DNA from: Epiperipatus broadwayi
Lineage: Eukaryota; Onychophora; Udeonychophora; Euonychophora; Peripatidae
Assembly (NCBI GenBank): GCA_028023455.1
Contig: JAQFVV010006199.1
Location: forward strand, 2,606,001 to 2,670,000
Direction of reading: 5' to 3'
DNA: 64,000 bases
The notes beneath the pieces are model-generated. The model was given only the letters and a program-made list of their open reading frames with translations, was not told the origin of the DNA and made no database searches. Shown here one piece after another: positions 10,281-20,293 of the stretch (positions are counted from its first letter, which is position 1; each line of letters begins with the position of its first letter). A program made the position numbers and the translations under genes.

Positions 10281-11513
10281 AATGGGAATATTAGGTTTAC
10301 AGAAAATGAACTGAATGAGGCAGGGAATAAATTGAAAAGTGGAAAGGCAAGAGGTTTAGATCGAGGGCAGCAGAGATGGTAATGAATTTAAGGCATAGGC
10401 AAAAGTAAAATTATTATCGTGTTTTAATAAGATTGCACAGAAGAGAGTTTTTCCGGGTAGTCGGAGTAATACAAGAATAAGGCTACTATTTAAAGGAAAA
10501 GGTAAGGATCATAGAAAGTTAAACAATTATAGACTGATAGTGATAACATCAGTTTCATATAAAGTTTTTTCGTATATAGTGGCTGGAAGAGTTGCAAAAT
10601 GAATGGAAGAAAATAATTTAGTGGGAGAAATGCAGGAAGGTTTTTGATTGGATAGATGTATAGGAGATAGTTTATTTGTAGTTACACAACTTATGGATAT
10701 GAGTAGGTATACAGGTTAGACAATTATATATGGTTTTTATAGATATAGAGAAGCCGTATGATAGAGTGAATTGAAATAGATTATGGGTAAGTTTAGTAAA
10801 TTTAGGAATGATATGGAGCTTTAATAGATATTAATAAATTATATGAAAATGATTACTATGCATATCAATTAGGGAATATAGAATCAGTTAAAGTTAAAAA
10901 TGGGGTTGGACTAAGGCAAGGATGCCCTATGTTATCTATTTTGTTTTTGTTCTATATGAGAGAAATGGAGAGAGCAATAGGAAGATTGGGAAGAGGGATA
11001 GAGATACCATTAATAGGTGGCAAAGGAATATATACATTATCTGGTCTTTTATTTGCAGATGATGTATTTTTGTGCGCAGAAAGAAGGGAAGATATGGAAG
11101 TTATACTGAGGACATGCGTAAGGGTGGGTAAAGAGATGGGGATTAAGTTTAGTGAAGAAAAATCAAAAGTAATGATGATTAATACTGGGGAAAGAGAAGA
11201 CAAAGAATTTTTATTGGGGAATATAAAGTTAAATGTGGTGAATAGATATAATTATTTGGGAATCATCTTAAGTAATCAGAGAAAATGCTTGGATGAATGA
11301 GAGAAAAAAATGATAAATGAAGCAAAGAAAAGAAAGGGATTGATAAAAAAATTAACAGTGTTTTTATTTAATAATTATGATGTAGCTAGAATTGTATGGA
11401 AGGGAGCGGCGGTAGCAGGGTTAACATATGGCAATGATGTGTTATGTGTTAGTAAAGGGGTATTAGATTACTTGAAAAAAGTGCAAAGAGAAGTGCAGAT
11501 GTGTGGACAGTAA
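10280..11513 (+). pseudogene. CR1-like ORF2, reverse transcriptase
   Basis: The RT motifs occur in order: 'GNKLKSGKARGLD' (motif 0/1), 'LLFKGKGKDHRKLNNYRLI', 'GEMQEGF', 'VFIDIEKPYDRVN' (first catalytic Asp), 'RQGCPMLSILFLFYM' and 'SGLLFADDVFL' (FADD at about 11053-11064, the catalytic Asp pair), then 'GIKFSEEKSKVMMI' and 'NRYNYLGI'. Stops and frame changes occur between motifs (for example before 10929 and at 11298). The FADD pair is intact, but the frame as a whole is not. Confidence 0.85.
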
Positions 11514-11520
11514 AGGAGGC

Positions 11521-12376
11521 AATTCAAGGAGAAATGGTATGGTCAAGTTTTTATATGAGGGATGCAAAAAAGCAAAATGAAAATGTTCGGTAGATTGTAG
11601 TTTATGGATAATAAAAGAATAGCCAAAATTGTATTTAATTGGGTTATGAATATAGGGCAGGTAACAAGATGGATGAGGAAGGTAATGTGATATGCAGAAG
11701 ATTTCGATAAAAAATTTATGTCAGTATACATTTACAAAAGATGGAATGATTGTGATAGGAGAATTGTTGAGTATTATAGTGGTAAGGAATGAGATAGAAG
11801 AATGGACGCATTAATAAAGAATAGGGAGTTGGAGAGATGGAGAACTAGTATGGAGAGTAAAAAGAGTTTAAATATATATAGAAGTAAATGGAATATTAGG
11901 TGCAAATTAATTTATGATAATAGCAATGAAAGTAGTTTAGTGTTTAAGGCTCGAACGGGATCTTTTGCATCAGGGAATTATACACCTAAATGGAAAAACG
12001 TGGGTGATGTAGTCTGCAAGTTGTGTAAGGAAGGCATAGAAAATATTAGACATCTGTTAATTGAATGTAATTGCCTGAAAGCTGAAAGGATACCAAAAAT
12101 AAAAGTTGTGGGAGAATAAATATAAGGAAACTGATTACACAGAAAATGAGTTATTGATTTTTATGCTGGGTTTGGGAAAAGATAAGAGGGAGTTAGATAT
12201 AAAGGCCATGGAGTTGACAAAGATTATGTTGTGGAAATGGGATGGAGCAGGATATGGGAAAACTTAAAGTGGGGAATGGAAAGGGAAGGTTTAGTGGCTA
12301 ACAGGTTTCTCTGGGCCCTGTTGCCGAGAGATTCCTGATTCCATATAAGGAGTAGTCACAGTGCATCACATCACAT
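11521..12376 (+). repeat. CR1 3' end, tandem copy A (C-terminus + 3' UTR)
   Basis: This is the genuine 3' end of the element. It encodes the C-terminal helix-rich region ('NRELERWRTSMESKKSLNI'), then the knuckle 'CKLCKEGIENIRHLLIEC' (C-x2-C...H-x4-C), and a 3' UTR with 'gtttctctgggc...gagattcctgatt' that ends in CATCACATCACAT. Copies B and C downstream repeat this whole segment at 851-852-bp spacing. Confidence 0.85.
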
Positions 12377-13227
12377 ACTATGCAAGAATAAAATGAAAAT
12401 GTTTGGTAGATTGCAGTTTATGGATAATAAAAGAATAGCCAAAATACTATTTAATTGGGTTATGAATAAAGGGCAGGCAACAAGATGGGTGAGAAAGGTA
12501 ATGCAATATGCAGAAGATTTGGATAAAGACTTTGTCAGTATACTTATACAAAAGGTGGGTTGATTGTGTTAGGAGAATTGTTGATTGTTATAGTGTTAAG
12601 GAATGGGATAGAAGAATAGACGCATTAATAAAGAATAGGGAGTTGGAGAGATGGAGAACTAGTATGGAGAGTAAAAAGAGTTTAAATATTTATAGAAGTA
12701 AACAGAATATTAGGTGCAAGTTAATTTATGATAATAATAAGGAAAGTAGTTTACTGTTTAAGGCTCGCTCAGGATCTTTAGTAACAAGGGAATATACACA
12801 TAAATGGAAAAATATGGCTGATTTATTCTGCAAGTTGTGTAAGGAAGGTATAGAAAATATTAGGCATCTGTTAACTGAATGTAAATGCCTGAAAGCAGAA
12901 AAATTACAAATAATGTTGTGGAAGAATAAATCTAAACAAAGTAATTATACAGAAAATGGCTTATTATTTTTTATACTGGGTTACAGAAAATGGCTTATTG
13001 GTTTTTATGCTAGGTTTGGTAAAAGATGAGATGGATTTAGATATGATGGCCATGGAGTTGACAAAGATTATGTTATGGAAATGGGTTGGAGCAGGATAGA
13101 GAAGAATATGGAAAAACTTAGGGTAGGGAATGGAAAGAGAAGTCAAAGTGGCTAACAAATTTCTCTGGGCATAGTTGCGGAGAGATTCGTGATTTTATAT
13201 AAGAAGTCACAGTGCATCACATCACAT
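12377..13227 (+). repeat. CR1 3' end, tandem copy B
   Basis: This is a second copy of the last 850 bp of the CR1-like element, joined directly to the CATCACATCACAT end of copy A. It lacks the first 40-50 bp seen in copies A and C. It has an internal duplication of about 33 bp near 12951-13016, where 'acagaaaatggcttatt' occurs twice. Open frame 12508-13029 (173 codons) carries the C-terminal domain with the C-x2-C...H-x4-C knuckle. Confidence 0.85.
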
Positions 13228-14080
13228 TATATCCAATTCAAGGAGAAATGGGATGGTCTAGTTTTTATATGAGAGATGCAAAAAGAAAAATGAAAATGTT
13301 CTGTAGATTGCTGTTTATGGATAATAAAAGAATAGCCAAAATAGTATGTAATTGGGTAATGAATAAATAGCAGGCAACAAGATGGGTGAGAAAGGGAATG
13401 CAGTATGCAGAAGATTTGGATAAAAAAATTATATTAGTATGCTTATACAAAAGGTGGGATGATTGTGTTAGGAGAATTGTTGAGTGTTATAATGGTAGGG
13501 AATGGAATAGAAAAATAGATACATTAATAAAGAATAGGGACTTAGAGAGATGGAGAACTAGTATGGAGAGTAAAAAGAGTTTAAATATATATAGAAGTAA
13601 ACGGAATATTGGGTACGAGTTAGTTTAAGATAATAGTAAGTAAAGTAGTTTACTGTTTAAGGCTTGAACAGGATCTTTAGCAATAAGGGAATATACACAT
13701 AAAAGGAAAAGTATGGGTGATTTAGTCTGCAAGTTGTATAAGGAAGGTATAGAAAATATTAGGCATCTATTAATTGAATGTAAATGCCTGAAAGCGATGG
13801 TATAATGTTGTGGAAGAATAAATGTAAGCAAAATGATTTTACATAACATGGGTTATTAGTTTTTATGCTGGGTTTTAGAAAAGATAAGGGGGATTTAGGT
13901 ATAAAGGCCATAGAGTTGACAAAGATTATGCTGTGGAAATGGGATGGAGCAGGATATGAGAAAACTTGGGGCAGGGAATGGAAAGGGAAAGTAAAGTGGC
14001 TAACAGGTTTCTCTGGGCATAGATGCTGAGAGATTCCTTGATTCTGTATAAGGAGAAGTCACAGTGCATCACATCACATA
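13228..14080 (+). repeat. CR1 3' end, tandem copy C
   Basis: This third copy of the same 3' segment begins with the 'attcaaggagaaatggnatggtc' stretch that also starts copy A. It carries stops at 13626 and 13641 inside the region that is open in copy B, and ends in CATCACATCACAT at 14080. The copies are clearly diverged from one another. Confidence 0.85.
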
Positions 14081-14297
14081 TTAGACTGAGAATATTATTC
14101 AATGATCGTCGTTTTATTTATTTTACATAAGCGTAATCTTTTGTGGACTCTAATAATTCTGGTAAATTCTCTCTCCAGAGGATGCAATTGTTTTCAATAT
14201 TATAGTTATATACTAACATAACCAGAGATATGCAAGAATAAATATACAATAATCTTTATTAATATATAGTATATGAGCACAGACAATGTGTAGAGAT

Positions 14298-14362
14298 GAT
14301 AATCTGGACCAACTGATGATTGCTGGTTTAGCATGAAATATGTATATTGGTGATTATTTATC
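14298..14362 (+). ncRNA. Hammerhead ribozyme motif, type I (unit 1)
   Basis: Core CTGATGA is at 14313-14319 and core GAAA at 14335-14338. Stem II is TGCT/AGCA with loop GGTTT. Stem III is only 2-3 bp (ATA/TAT) with a tiny loop, and the scissile triplet is ATA, with predicted cleavage after 14346. Stem I pairs CCAA before the core with TTGG after the cleavage site, then GATAATC (14298) with the later GATTA..TATC across an internal bulge, as in loop-loop type-I hammerheads. The usually conserved G10.1-C11.1 pair is T and T here, which should weaken activity. Confidence 0.75.
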
Positions 14363-14763
14363 TTTTTGACATGTATGTGTTCAAGTATATCAGTTTTATG
14401 ATATAGAGTGGAGATTGGTTGGTCATGTGAACGTCTGTGTTCATATACCCTATATATTACATATATTGATATAGGTATATAATAAACCTATGTTTCAATT
14501 ATTTCATAGTAGAAATGTCTGCCCATCCCTTGTATATGTATTAAATGGATTATGTCCTGTGCATGAGGGGGCAGATTGACTTTAGGTCAACATATGAGAA
14601 TCTCGGCCTCAGGGTGGCTTTTGAGCACTCCATCATCAGATTTTCAATTGTATGGACGGTTAAAGAGTTGGAGGGTGGAGTTGATTGAAGGCTGTCCATT
14701 AAAGTATGAAAATTGGCTATCTTAATATATATCTGAGCACTTATTGCATATATATGTAGAGAT

Positions 14764-14828
14764 GATAATCTGGACCAACTGATGATTGCTGGTTTAGCAT
14801 GAAATACGTATATTGGTGATTATTTATC
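14764..14828 (+). ncRNA. Hammerhead ribozyme motif, type I (unit 2)
   Basis: This copy has the same fold 466 bp downstream of unit 1. CTGATGA is at 14779-14785 and GAAA at 14801-14804, stem II is TGCT/AGCA, and predicted cleavage is after 14812 (triplet ATA). Stem III is the self-complementary ATACGTAT, which as a single hairpin gives at most 3 bp. Such short palindromic stem III hammerheads are known to work as dimers of two ribozymes. Position 10.1/11.1 is T/T as in unit 1. Confidence 0.75.
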
Positions 14829-14980
14829 TTTTCAACATATATGTATTCAAGTGCATCAGTTTTATGAGATAGAGTGGAAGGTAGTGAGTCATGTGTGCTC
14901 ATATACCCTATATATTACATATATTGATACAGATATATAATAAGCCTGTATTTCAGTTAATAATCTTTATTATATCTTTT

Positions 14981-15600
14981 TCCTTTTCCCTTCCCTATCA
15001 CATCTAACTGAAATCTGAAATGAATCAATCTATTTTAGAATAAAGTACTTTCTGATTAGGCATTCGCTTACCAATTGTTTAATGATACCCTTTTCTAACA
15101 TTATAATTATCTGTCCTGAGGAAAATATGCCCTCCACAAGCCAAGACATGACTAGGATCCATCATTCTAAATGGCCTCCGGTCCAAATAGAAGAAAAAAA
15201 CTAGGCATATTATAATAGTGAGTTAACTGTATAGCTTATCCCAAAACCTCTACACTATTAATGTTAAAATAAATTAATCTTAACCACTAAATGATGGCAT
15301 TAGTGTCTTATGTCCATCTATTTTGCTTTTAAGTACACTAATTATGACATAAATGTCTATGTCTTATGGCCTTATTTTAACTTGATCTTAACCTATTTTT
15401 ATATGTCAAAATAATGAATAATCATTCTATTCTAAAGATCTGTTTTACTGAATAGATTATTCAAAGTAACCCCACACTTTATTGTTGAAAGAGTTACAGC
15501 CTAATATGGCTTATACACATAAAATGCAACTGATTAGTATATAATTGTATTTTGCTATATTATGGTAGTAAAGTTCAATTTATAAACAGTTTATAATTAC
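14981..15600. other. AT-rich sequence, nothing recognised
   Basis: No exon-like segment, RNA gene or repeat match was found. Short 'taatctttat' similarities are explained by the target duplication of the hammerhead element. Confidence 0.5.
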
Positions 15601-15609
15601 CCACTGGTT

Positions 15610-15925
15610 AATCTGTTGTTAAAATGGATTAAGTTGGTGTCGATCATCCATTTCCAAAGTTTGGATAGTTAACAGTCTGTAATTTAATCGGAAAGGATAA
15701 AGTTCATGAGTTGACATTCTTAAGTAGCTTCTTGCACGAATCATCTTTGTCCTCTTTTTTCTTGGACCACCCTCAGCTAGCTGGCTGGCTTCACACTTTT
15801 CCAGAGATGGAAATTCCTTGACATACATCAGGTGCGATTATAGAAACAGGGTTTCCCCTAAGAGAAAAGTCCTTGATTCTCTCTAGCCGGAGAACATTTT
15901 CATAGCAACTTGCAGCAATAACTTT
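15610..15925 (-). pseudogene. LRR-like coding remnant (or isolated exon)
   Basis: Read on the minus strand, the segment from 15922 gives 'NVLRLERIKDFSLRGNPVS', a good leucine-rich-repeat consensus (L..L..F.L.GNP). After a one-base frame shift it continues 'LMYVKEFPSLEKCEASQLAE' and stays open down to 15619. This resembles the last repeat and following cap of an LRR protein, where 'GNP' is usually followed by a helix and a 'PSL' segment. The frame shift and lack of neighbouring LRR sequence suggest a pseudogene fragment, though a small exon of a minus-strand gene cannot be excluded. I cannot name the parent gene. Confidence 0.35.
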
Positions 15926-15929
15926 CAAT

Positions 15930-18900
15930 AAAAAAAATTAATAATTTTTTCTGAATAATCCAAAGTAAAGAAGACTCTGTAATTTACACTTTTTTTCAAC
16001 CCCCTTCCCCTGCACTTTTAATTAATTTTATTTTATAACCAGGATTCTAACCATTTGGGTTATTTTTAGCAAAAATTTGTCACTTAAAAATTTTTTTTTT
16101 TTTATCTTTTGGAATTTTTAATTTTAAAAGTTCTTAATTAATTAATGAAATATAAAACAGATAGATTCTTACAATACTTTTAATTACAAATTGATATTTA
16201 AATTGAGTTTCAAAAATAGAGTTTAATTGCGACCTTTTCTAATTTTCCCCCATCCCACCTTTTTTTTCTTAGAATTTAAAAAAAAAAAACTTTTAATTAA
16301 AAAAACAACTTATAATTCAATAAAACTATTTTATTTTGAACTGAAATCAAACTTTAAATTTGATTTCTTAGTGAAATAAAAAAAACAACTTTTAATAGAT
16401 TAAATATAATATATGTTATCTATATACTTTTATAAAATTCTACTTATAAACTAATGAAATAACTAAACTAAGTATGAAATTAGAAATTAGATATATATGT
16501 ATTTACACATAAGATGGCAGAAAATACCATCTTAATATATTTAAGGTAGCCAAACAAATGATTTACTAGATGGCTAGTTATTGTAATAGTTAATAATAAG
16601 AAGAAAATGAAAGATCTTGATAGGCATATTTTATTACTTGTTTAATACTTTATGATGTATACAGTTCAATTTTAGGTTATAATTTGAATATGAGCTTTCA
16701 AACTAGGCACACACAAATTTTTGTAGGTGTTTGTGTGAAAATGGGACTTAGATAGCTAAAATTTATTTACCAATTTATATTAAATACTTGTCTCTGAAAG
16801 TATATTAATGAAATCAGTTTCCTAAGTGATATAAATATTTATATATATAATTAGAATATGATATTATCTTCTTTTAATAATGTGTATCAAATTTATTCAG
16901 ATAACATAGCCTTGCATATTTAGGATGTTGGAAATATATATTTATTTCCTCATTTTATTTATGGAATGGCTAGTTTTAAATGTAAATGAGTTTAGGATGC
17001 ATGTTTATATACAAATGAGAAATTTATTTTTGATATTGTTCACATTATTGTATGCTCCTTATGATATTAGTTATTGATGGTATCTTCAAAGTATTCTATT
17101 TTCTAATTTATCAATGGCTGGATATATATATATATATTGAACCATATGGAAGATCGAATAAAGAAAAATATATAGAATAAATTTTTTTTACTCTAATAAC
17201 AAACAAAATTGTGGAAAACATTGTTGACTCCTTTTTATAGAAAAAATGACAATATTATAAAATTATTTATTATAAATTCGATCCCCTTTTTCAGCAATTT
17301 AGTATTGCATCCCCAGAGGGTACCTATGGCCAGGCCGAAGCTATATAAGATATATAACCACAACCACTTTTCCAGGCCACAGATCTTCTCGACTGCTGAA
17401 TCCAACCCCTGTCATTCAAAACACTTCATTTGTTTTGAAGTAAACTTTAGCCACCAGCTAATTACAATAAGTAGTTAACATGCCCTGAGTGATGGCAAAC
17501 TAATTCGGCGCCTAAGAAATCCCAACTAGCTCAATGGAAATATAATTCAATAAACTGCCTGTATAATTTCTCTGCTAAGTTGTTCTTAGTGGTATAATTA
17601 AAGAATTGGCTGACAATAATTAACAGACAAGTACTTTATTGTAAATATTTTAAATAAACTTATTACTAAAACTTATAGACTAATTTTATACATTTCTTCA
17701 ATTAAATAAACAATTATCACTTATATGGTGAGAATACACTCTTAATTATAAAAAAAAAATATATACAATCATAATATAAACACCGTGTATATGGAACGCA
17801 CACAAACTCAGACTTATAAACTAACCATTTCATGACCTGAAAGCTCTGTAACTATTTATTTGTTACACTAGGAAACATGTTAACCCGCACATACATTATA
17901 TGCTGGCTATAGAGTTCATTTATTATACTGACTCTGGAGATACTCAATGATTGCAATGGCTACTTAAATTAATATCAGGAATGGGAATAAGAAAAAGTTA
18001 TTACCTATAGGATTTTAAACATTGTGGCTTCTTACTTTTTGCTGCTGCATGTGTGGTTTACCAACCAATTGGATTTTAGGTTTCTGATGCGGTCCTGACG
18101 ATTGCGGTTTCGGTCTACTTCTATTTCAGGCAGTTAGACATTCTTGGCGGCTTCAAATTATTAGATGGGCATGGCTTCTATCGGGCAAACTGCTGATGTT
18201 CTTGTGGATGAAGGCTGTAGCTCGGTTGTTTGCTTCGACTTCTGATTAGCATGGCATTGTGATTGAATTTAGATACGTGAATGACTGAGTGACGAAATTT
18301 GCAGTCCTATTTATGTGATGCCATTTTGTTGTTATCTTTTAATTAATTTTAAATCTGCTAATTATTTTCATTGTTCAAAATCCGTCCACTGCTTATATTG
18401 ATCAAATTTTGGATAAGATTCATTTTAATTAGTCCTGTTTATAGATTTAATTTATTAATTAGTAGCCGTTGCTAATCCCATTCCTATGCAGCTTATCAGT
18501 TATGCAATCTTTGAGGGAATTTTTTAACTTCAATTACAAGCTTTCATTTATTTTACTATTTAACTTTTATATTTTATTTATACACATCTATACACATTTT
18601 AATATATTTTTTAAAATCAACACATGCATTTTCTTATTTTCTTTTAAATAAATGATAAGAGAGAAATATATTTTTTAAATCTTTTTTTATTTAATTAAAT
18701 TTCTCCCCTCTCACATTGTTTTATTATTATTTCAAACTAGTAAAACTTATGCTAATAATCTGCACTGTCTTTTCAACAAAATTAAACAAAACTTCTTTTT
18801 AAACTTTACTATTGACATTGGACATCTAACACTAATTATTTTTCCCTCTTAAATATTTTTGGAATAAAATTTTAATCTTAAATCTTTTATTATGAAATGT

Positions 18901-19679
18901 GTAACGTTTAAATAGCAGTATAATATACATATATATGGCAATATTAGTAAAATAGCCCATGATAAAATAAATATAGTTAAATAGTATTTTGATATTCAAT
19001 ATTGAATGATAAACAAATAGCATTTCCAGAGGTATAGTATTTTAATTTATGAACATACCCATGCTTTATATATAAGAATTATAAGAATAAGGGGTTGTAT
19101 TGATTTATGTAATTAACAAGATATTTAATATATCAATTTAGCTCATTTAATTTATAAATTATAATATAATGTAGTTATCTGTGTGTAATTACATAATAGA
19201 GGTTTGTTTTTGTTTTCAAGCAGTTATGAAAAGAGATAAAATTAATAAACTTTTTTTTATTTTAATATATTTATTTTTATCATGTGATTGTTTTTATTGA
19301 TAGTTCATTCTTTCAAAGTTTAGAGAATATCATGAATTATACCAGACACAAAAATTTTTCAGTGTAATGGTGATAAAAAGTTAATCATAATATCAAAATT
19401 AGAATATTTTCAAAATTCAATAAAGTAATAAAGGTAAAAGGGAATAAATTATTTTCCAGGTTGTTATAGAACCTGGTGGTACCCATTTAAATTAATTAGG
19501 AAGGAAATGAGAAATCATAAGGTTATGGTAAATGAACACCTTATATATATATTTGACTTACAATATGCATGTATATATATATATTATTGACTACAATGAA
19601 AAAATATTAGCATACATATAGAGATGCATTTAAACATTTGTATTATTATAGAGTTTATTATATTATTTTTATTCAATAG
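15930..19679. other. Presumed intron or 5' flank of the phosphatase gene
   Basis: The sequence is AT-rich and no exon was recognised; in particular no segment encoding the expected 'DYINAN' part of the PTP domain was found. Two GC-richer patches (about 17280-17620 and 18030-18330) stand out from the background. They have no decisive open frame or known terminal sequence and may be old transposable-element remnants. Confidence 0.45.
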
Positions 19680-19817
19680 ACAGAAGATGATATAAAAAAA
19701 CATTATATAGCTACCCAAGGTTGTCTTCCAACTACAGTTGAAGATTTCTGGAGAATGGCTTGGCAAGAAAATACTAGGGTCATTGTCATGACTACAAAAG
19801 AAGTAGAAAGAGGAAAA
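19680..19817 (+). CDS. SHP2/Corkscrew tyrosine phosphatase, PTP-domain exon 1 of this window
   Basis: The exon encodes 46 codons of the PTP domain of a SHP2-type non-receptor tyrosine phosphatase. It contains '[18 protein letters not shown]' and ends '[13 protein letters not shown]', almost identical to the corresponding part of vertebrate SHP2 and fly Corkscrew. The acceptor is 'ttcaatag' and the donor is GTAAAA after the Lys codon, phase 0. Both SH2 domains and the first part of the PTP domain must lie upstream. These proteins dephosphorylate signalling partners of receptor tyrosine kinases and act positively in the RAS/MAPK pathway. The exact acceptor could be four bases downstream, but the frame is certain. 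Confidence 0.93.
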
Positions 19818-19904
19818 GTAAAATAGAATTTTTTCTTTTTTTTTGAAAAAAGATTTTATGCAATAAAAAAAAAAATCTTTATGTGGTTATTTTCTTTTTT
19901 GTAG

Positions 19905-20039
19905 AATAAATGTGCAAAATATTGGCCTGATGAATTGACACCAATTAAAAGATTAGGTCAATTATCAGTTAAACACATAGCTGAATCGAATACAGCTGAT
20001 TATACACTAAGAGAATTTTCATTAGATAAAGATGATGGT
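19905..20039 (+). CDS. SHP2/Corkscrew, PTP-domain exon 2
   Basis: Forty-five codons start 'NKCAKYWPDE', which continues the family signature VERGK-[SN]-KC-x-KYWPDE directly from the previous exon. The exon includes 'DYTLREF' and ends at Gly before the consensus donor GTAAGT. The acceptor is 'tttttgtag' and both ends are phase 0. The intron to the previous exon is only 87 bp, in strong contrast to the 5-11 kb introns downstream. The segment after the DYTLREF strand is the variable loop and is shorter and more acidic than in vertebrates. Confidence 0.95.
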
Positions 20040-20144
20040 GTAAGTTTTAATTTGAGATATTGCATAAAAATAATATTTCTATTAATATAAAAAATGCTAA
20101 TAAGCTTTGACATATGGTTTTGAAAACATATTTTTACATTTTAG

Positions 20145-20293
20145 GAATCTAGACGAATATTTCATTATCATTTTCAAGCTTGGCCAGATCATGGGGTTCC
20201 ATCAGATCCTGGTTGTGTCCTTAATTTTTTACATGATGTAAATGCGAGGCAAGATTCCATTAACAATGCGGGACCAATTGTAGTTCATTGCAG
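20145..20293 (+). CDS. SHP2/Corkscrew, PTP-domain exon 3 (WPD loop, catalytic Cys)
   Basis: Forty-nine codons plus two bases. The exon carries the WPD loop '[14 protein letters not shown]' with the general-acid Asp, and ends in 'GPIVVHC' plus the first two bases of the Ser codon. The TGC at 20289-20291 is therefore the catalytic cysteine of the HCSAGIGRT P-loop, located at the very end of the exon. Acceptor 'acattttag', donor GTATAA. A P-loop interrupted immediately after the catalytic Cys is a useful marker of the gene structure. Intron to the previous exon is 105 bp. Confidence 0.96.

Larger units (their letters stand above)
6800..14080 (+). mobile_element. Decayed CR1-type non-LTR retrotransposon with tripled 3' end
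   Basis: This is a long non-LTR retroelement on the + strand. The order of domains is PHD-like Cys/His finger (7052-7220), coiled coil (about 7390-7520), SGNH/GDSL-type esterase (7435-8019), AP-like endonuclease (8250-8745, resuming about 9640 after an insertion), reverse transcriptase (about 10280-11510) and a C-terminal Cys/His knuckle (about 12017-12080). ORF1 proteins with PHD and esterase domains are known from CR1-clade elements. The 3' end is the short repeat CATCACATCACAT with no poly-A, also CR1-like. Frameshifts and stops throughout mean it is dead. An 871-bp MITE splits the endonuclease, and the terminal 850 bp is repeated twice more downstream. Confidence 0.85.
14262..14958 (+). 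mobile_element. Dimeric hammerhead-ribozyme retroelement (retrozyme-like), insertion 1
   Basis: This insertion of 697 bp is flanked by the perfect direct repeat AATAATCTTTATTA (14248-14261 and 14959-14972). It consists of about 1.5 monomers of a 466-bp unit; the two units align from the hammerhead motif onward (core C at 14313 and 14779). Each unit contains a type-I hammerhead motif followed by a degenerate tRNA-like B-box region ('tctgtgttcatataccc') and unique sequence. No protein is encoded. It ends right after 'aataagcctgtatttcag', the same point at which insertion 2 ends. Tandem units, hammerheads, target duplication and no ORF together match metazoan retrozymes. Confidence 0.75.

Noticed and set aside
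10952-11203. Minus-strand open frame across the reverse transcriptase.
   Set aside because: It is the antisense of the RT block containing FADD and has no family resemblance of its own.
14625-14645. Minus-strand CTGATGA within the hammerhead monomer, suggesting a second ribozyme per unit.
   Set aside because: The following sequence cannot form stem II and has no GAAA.
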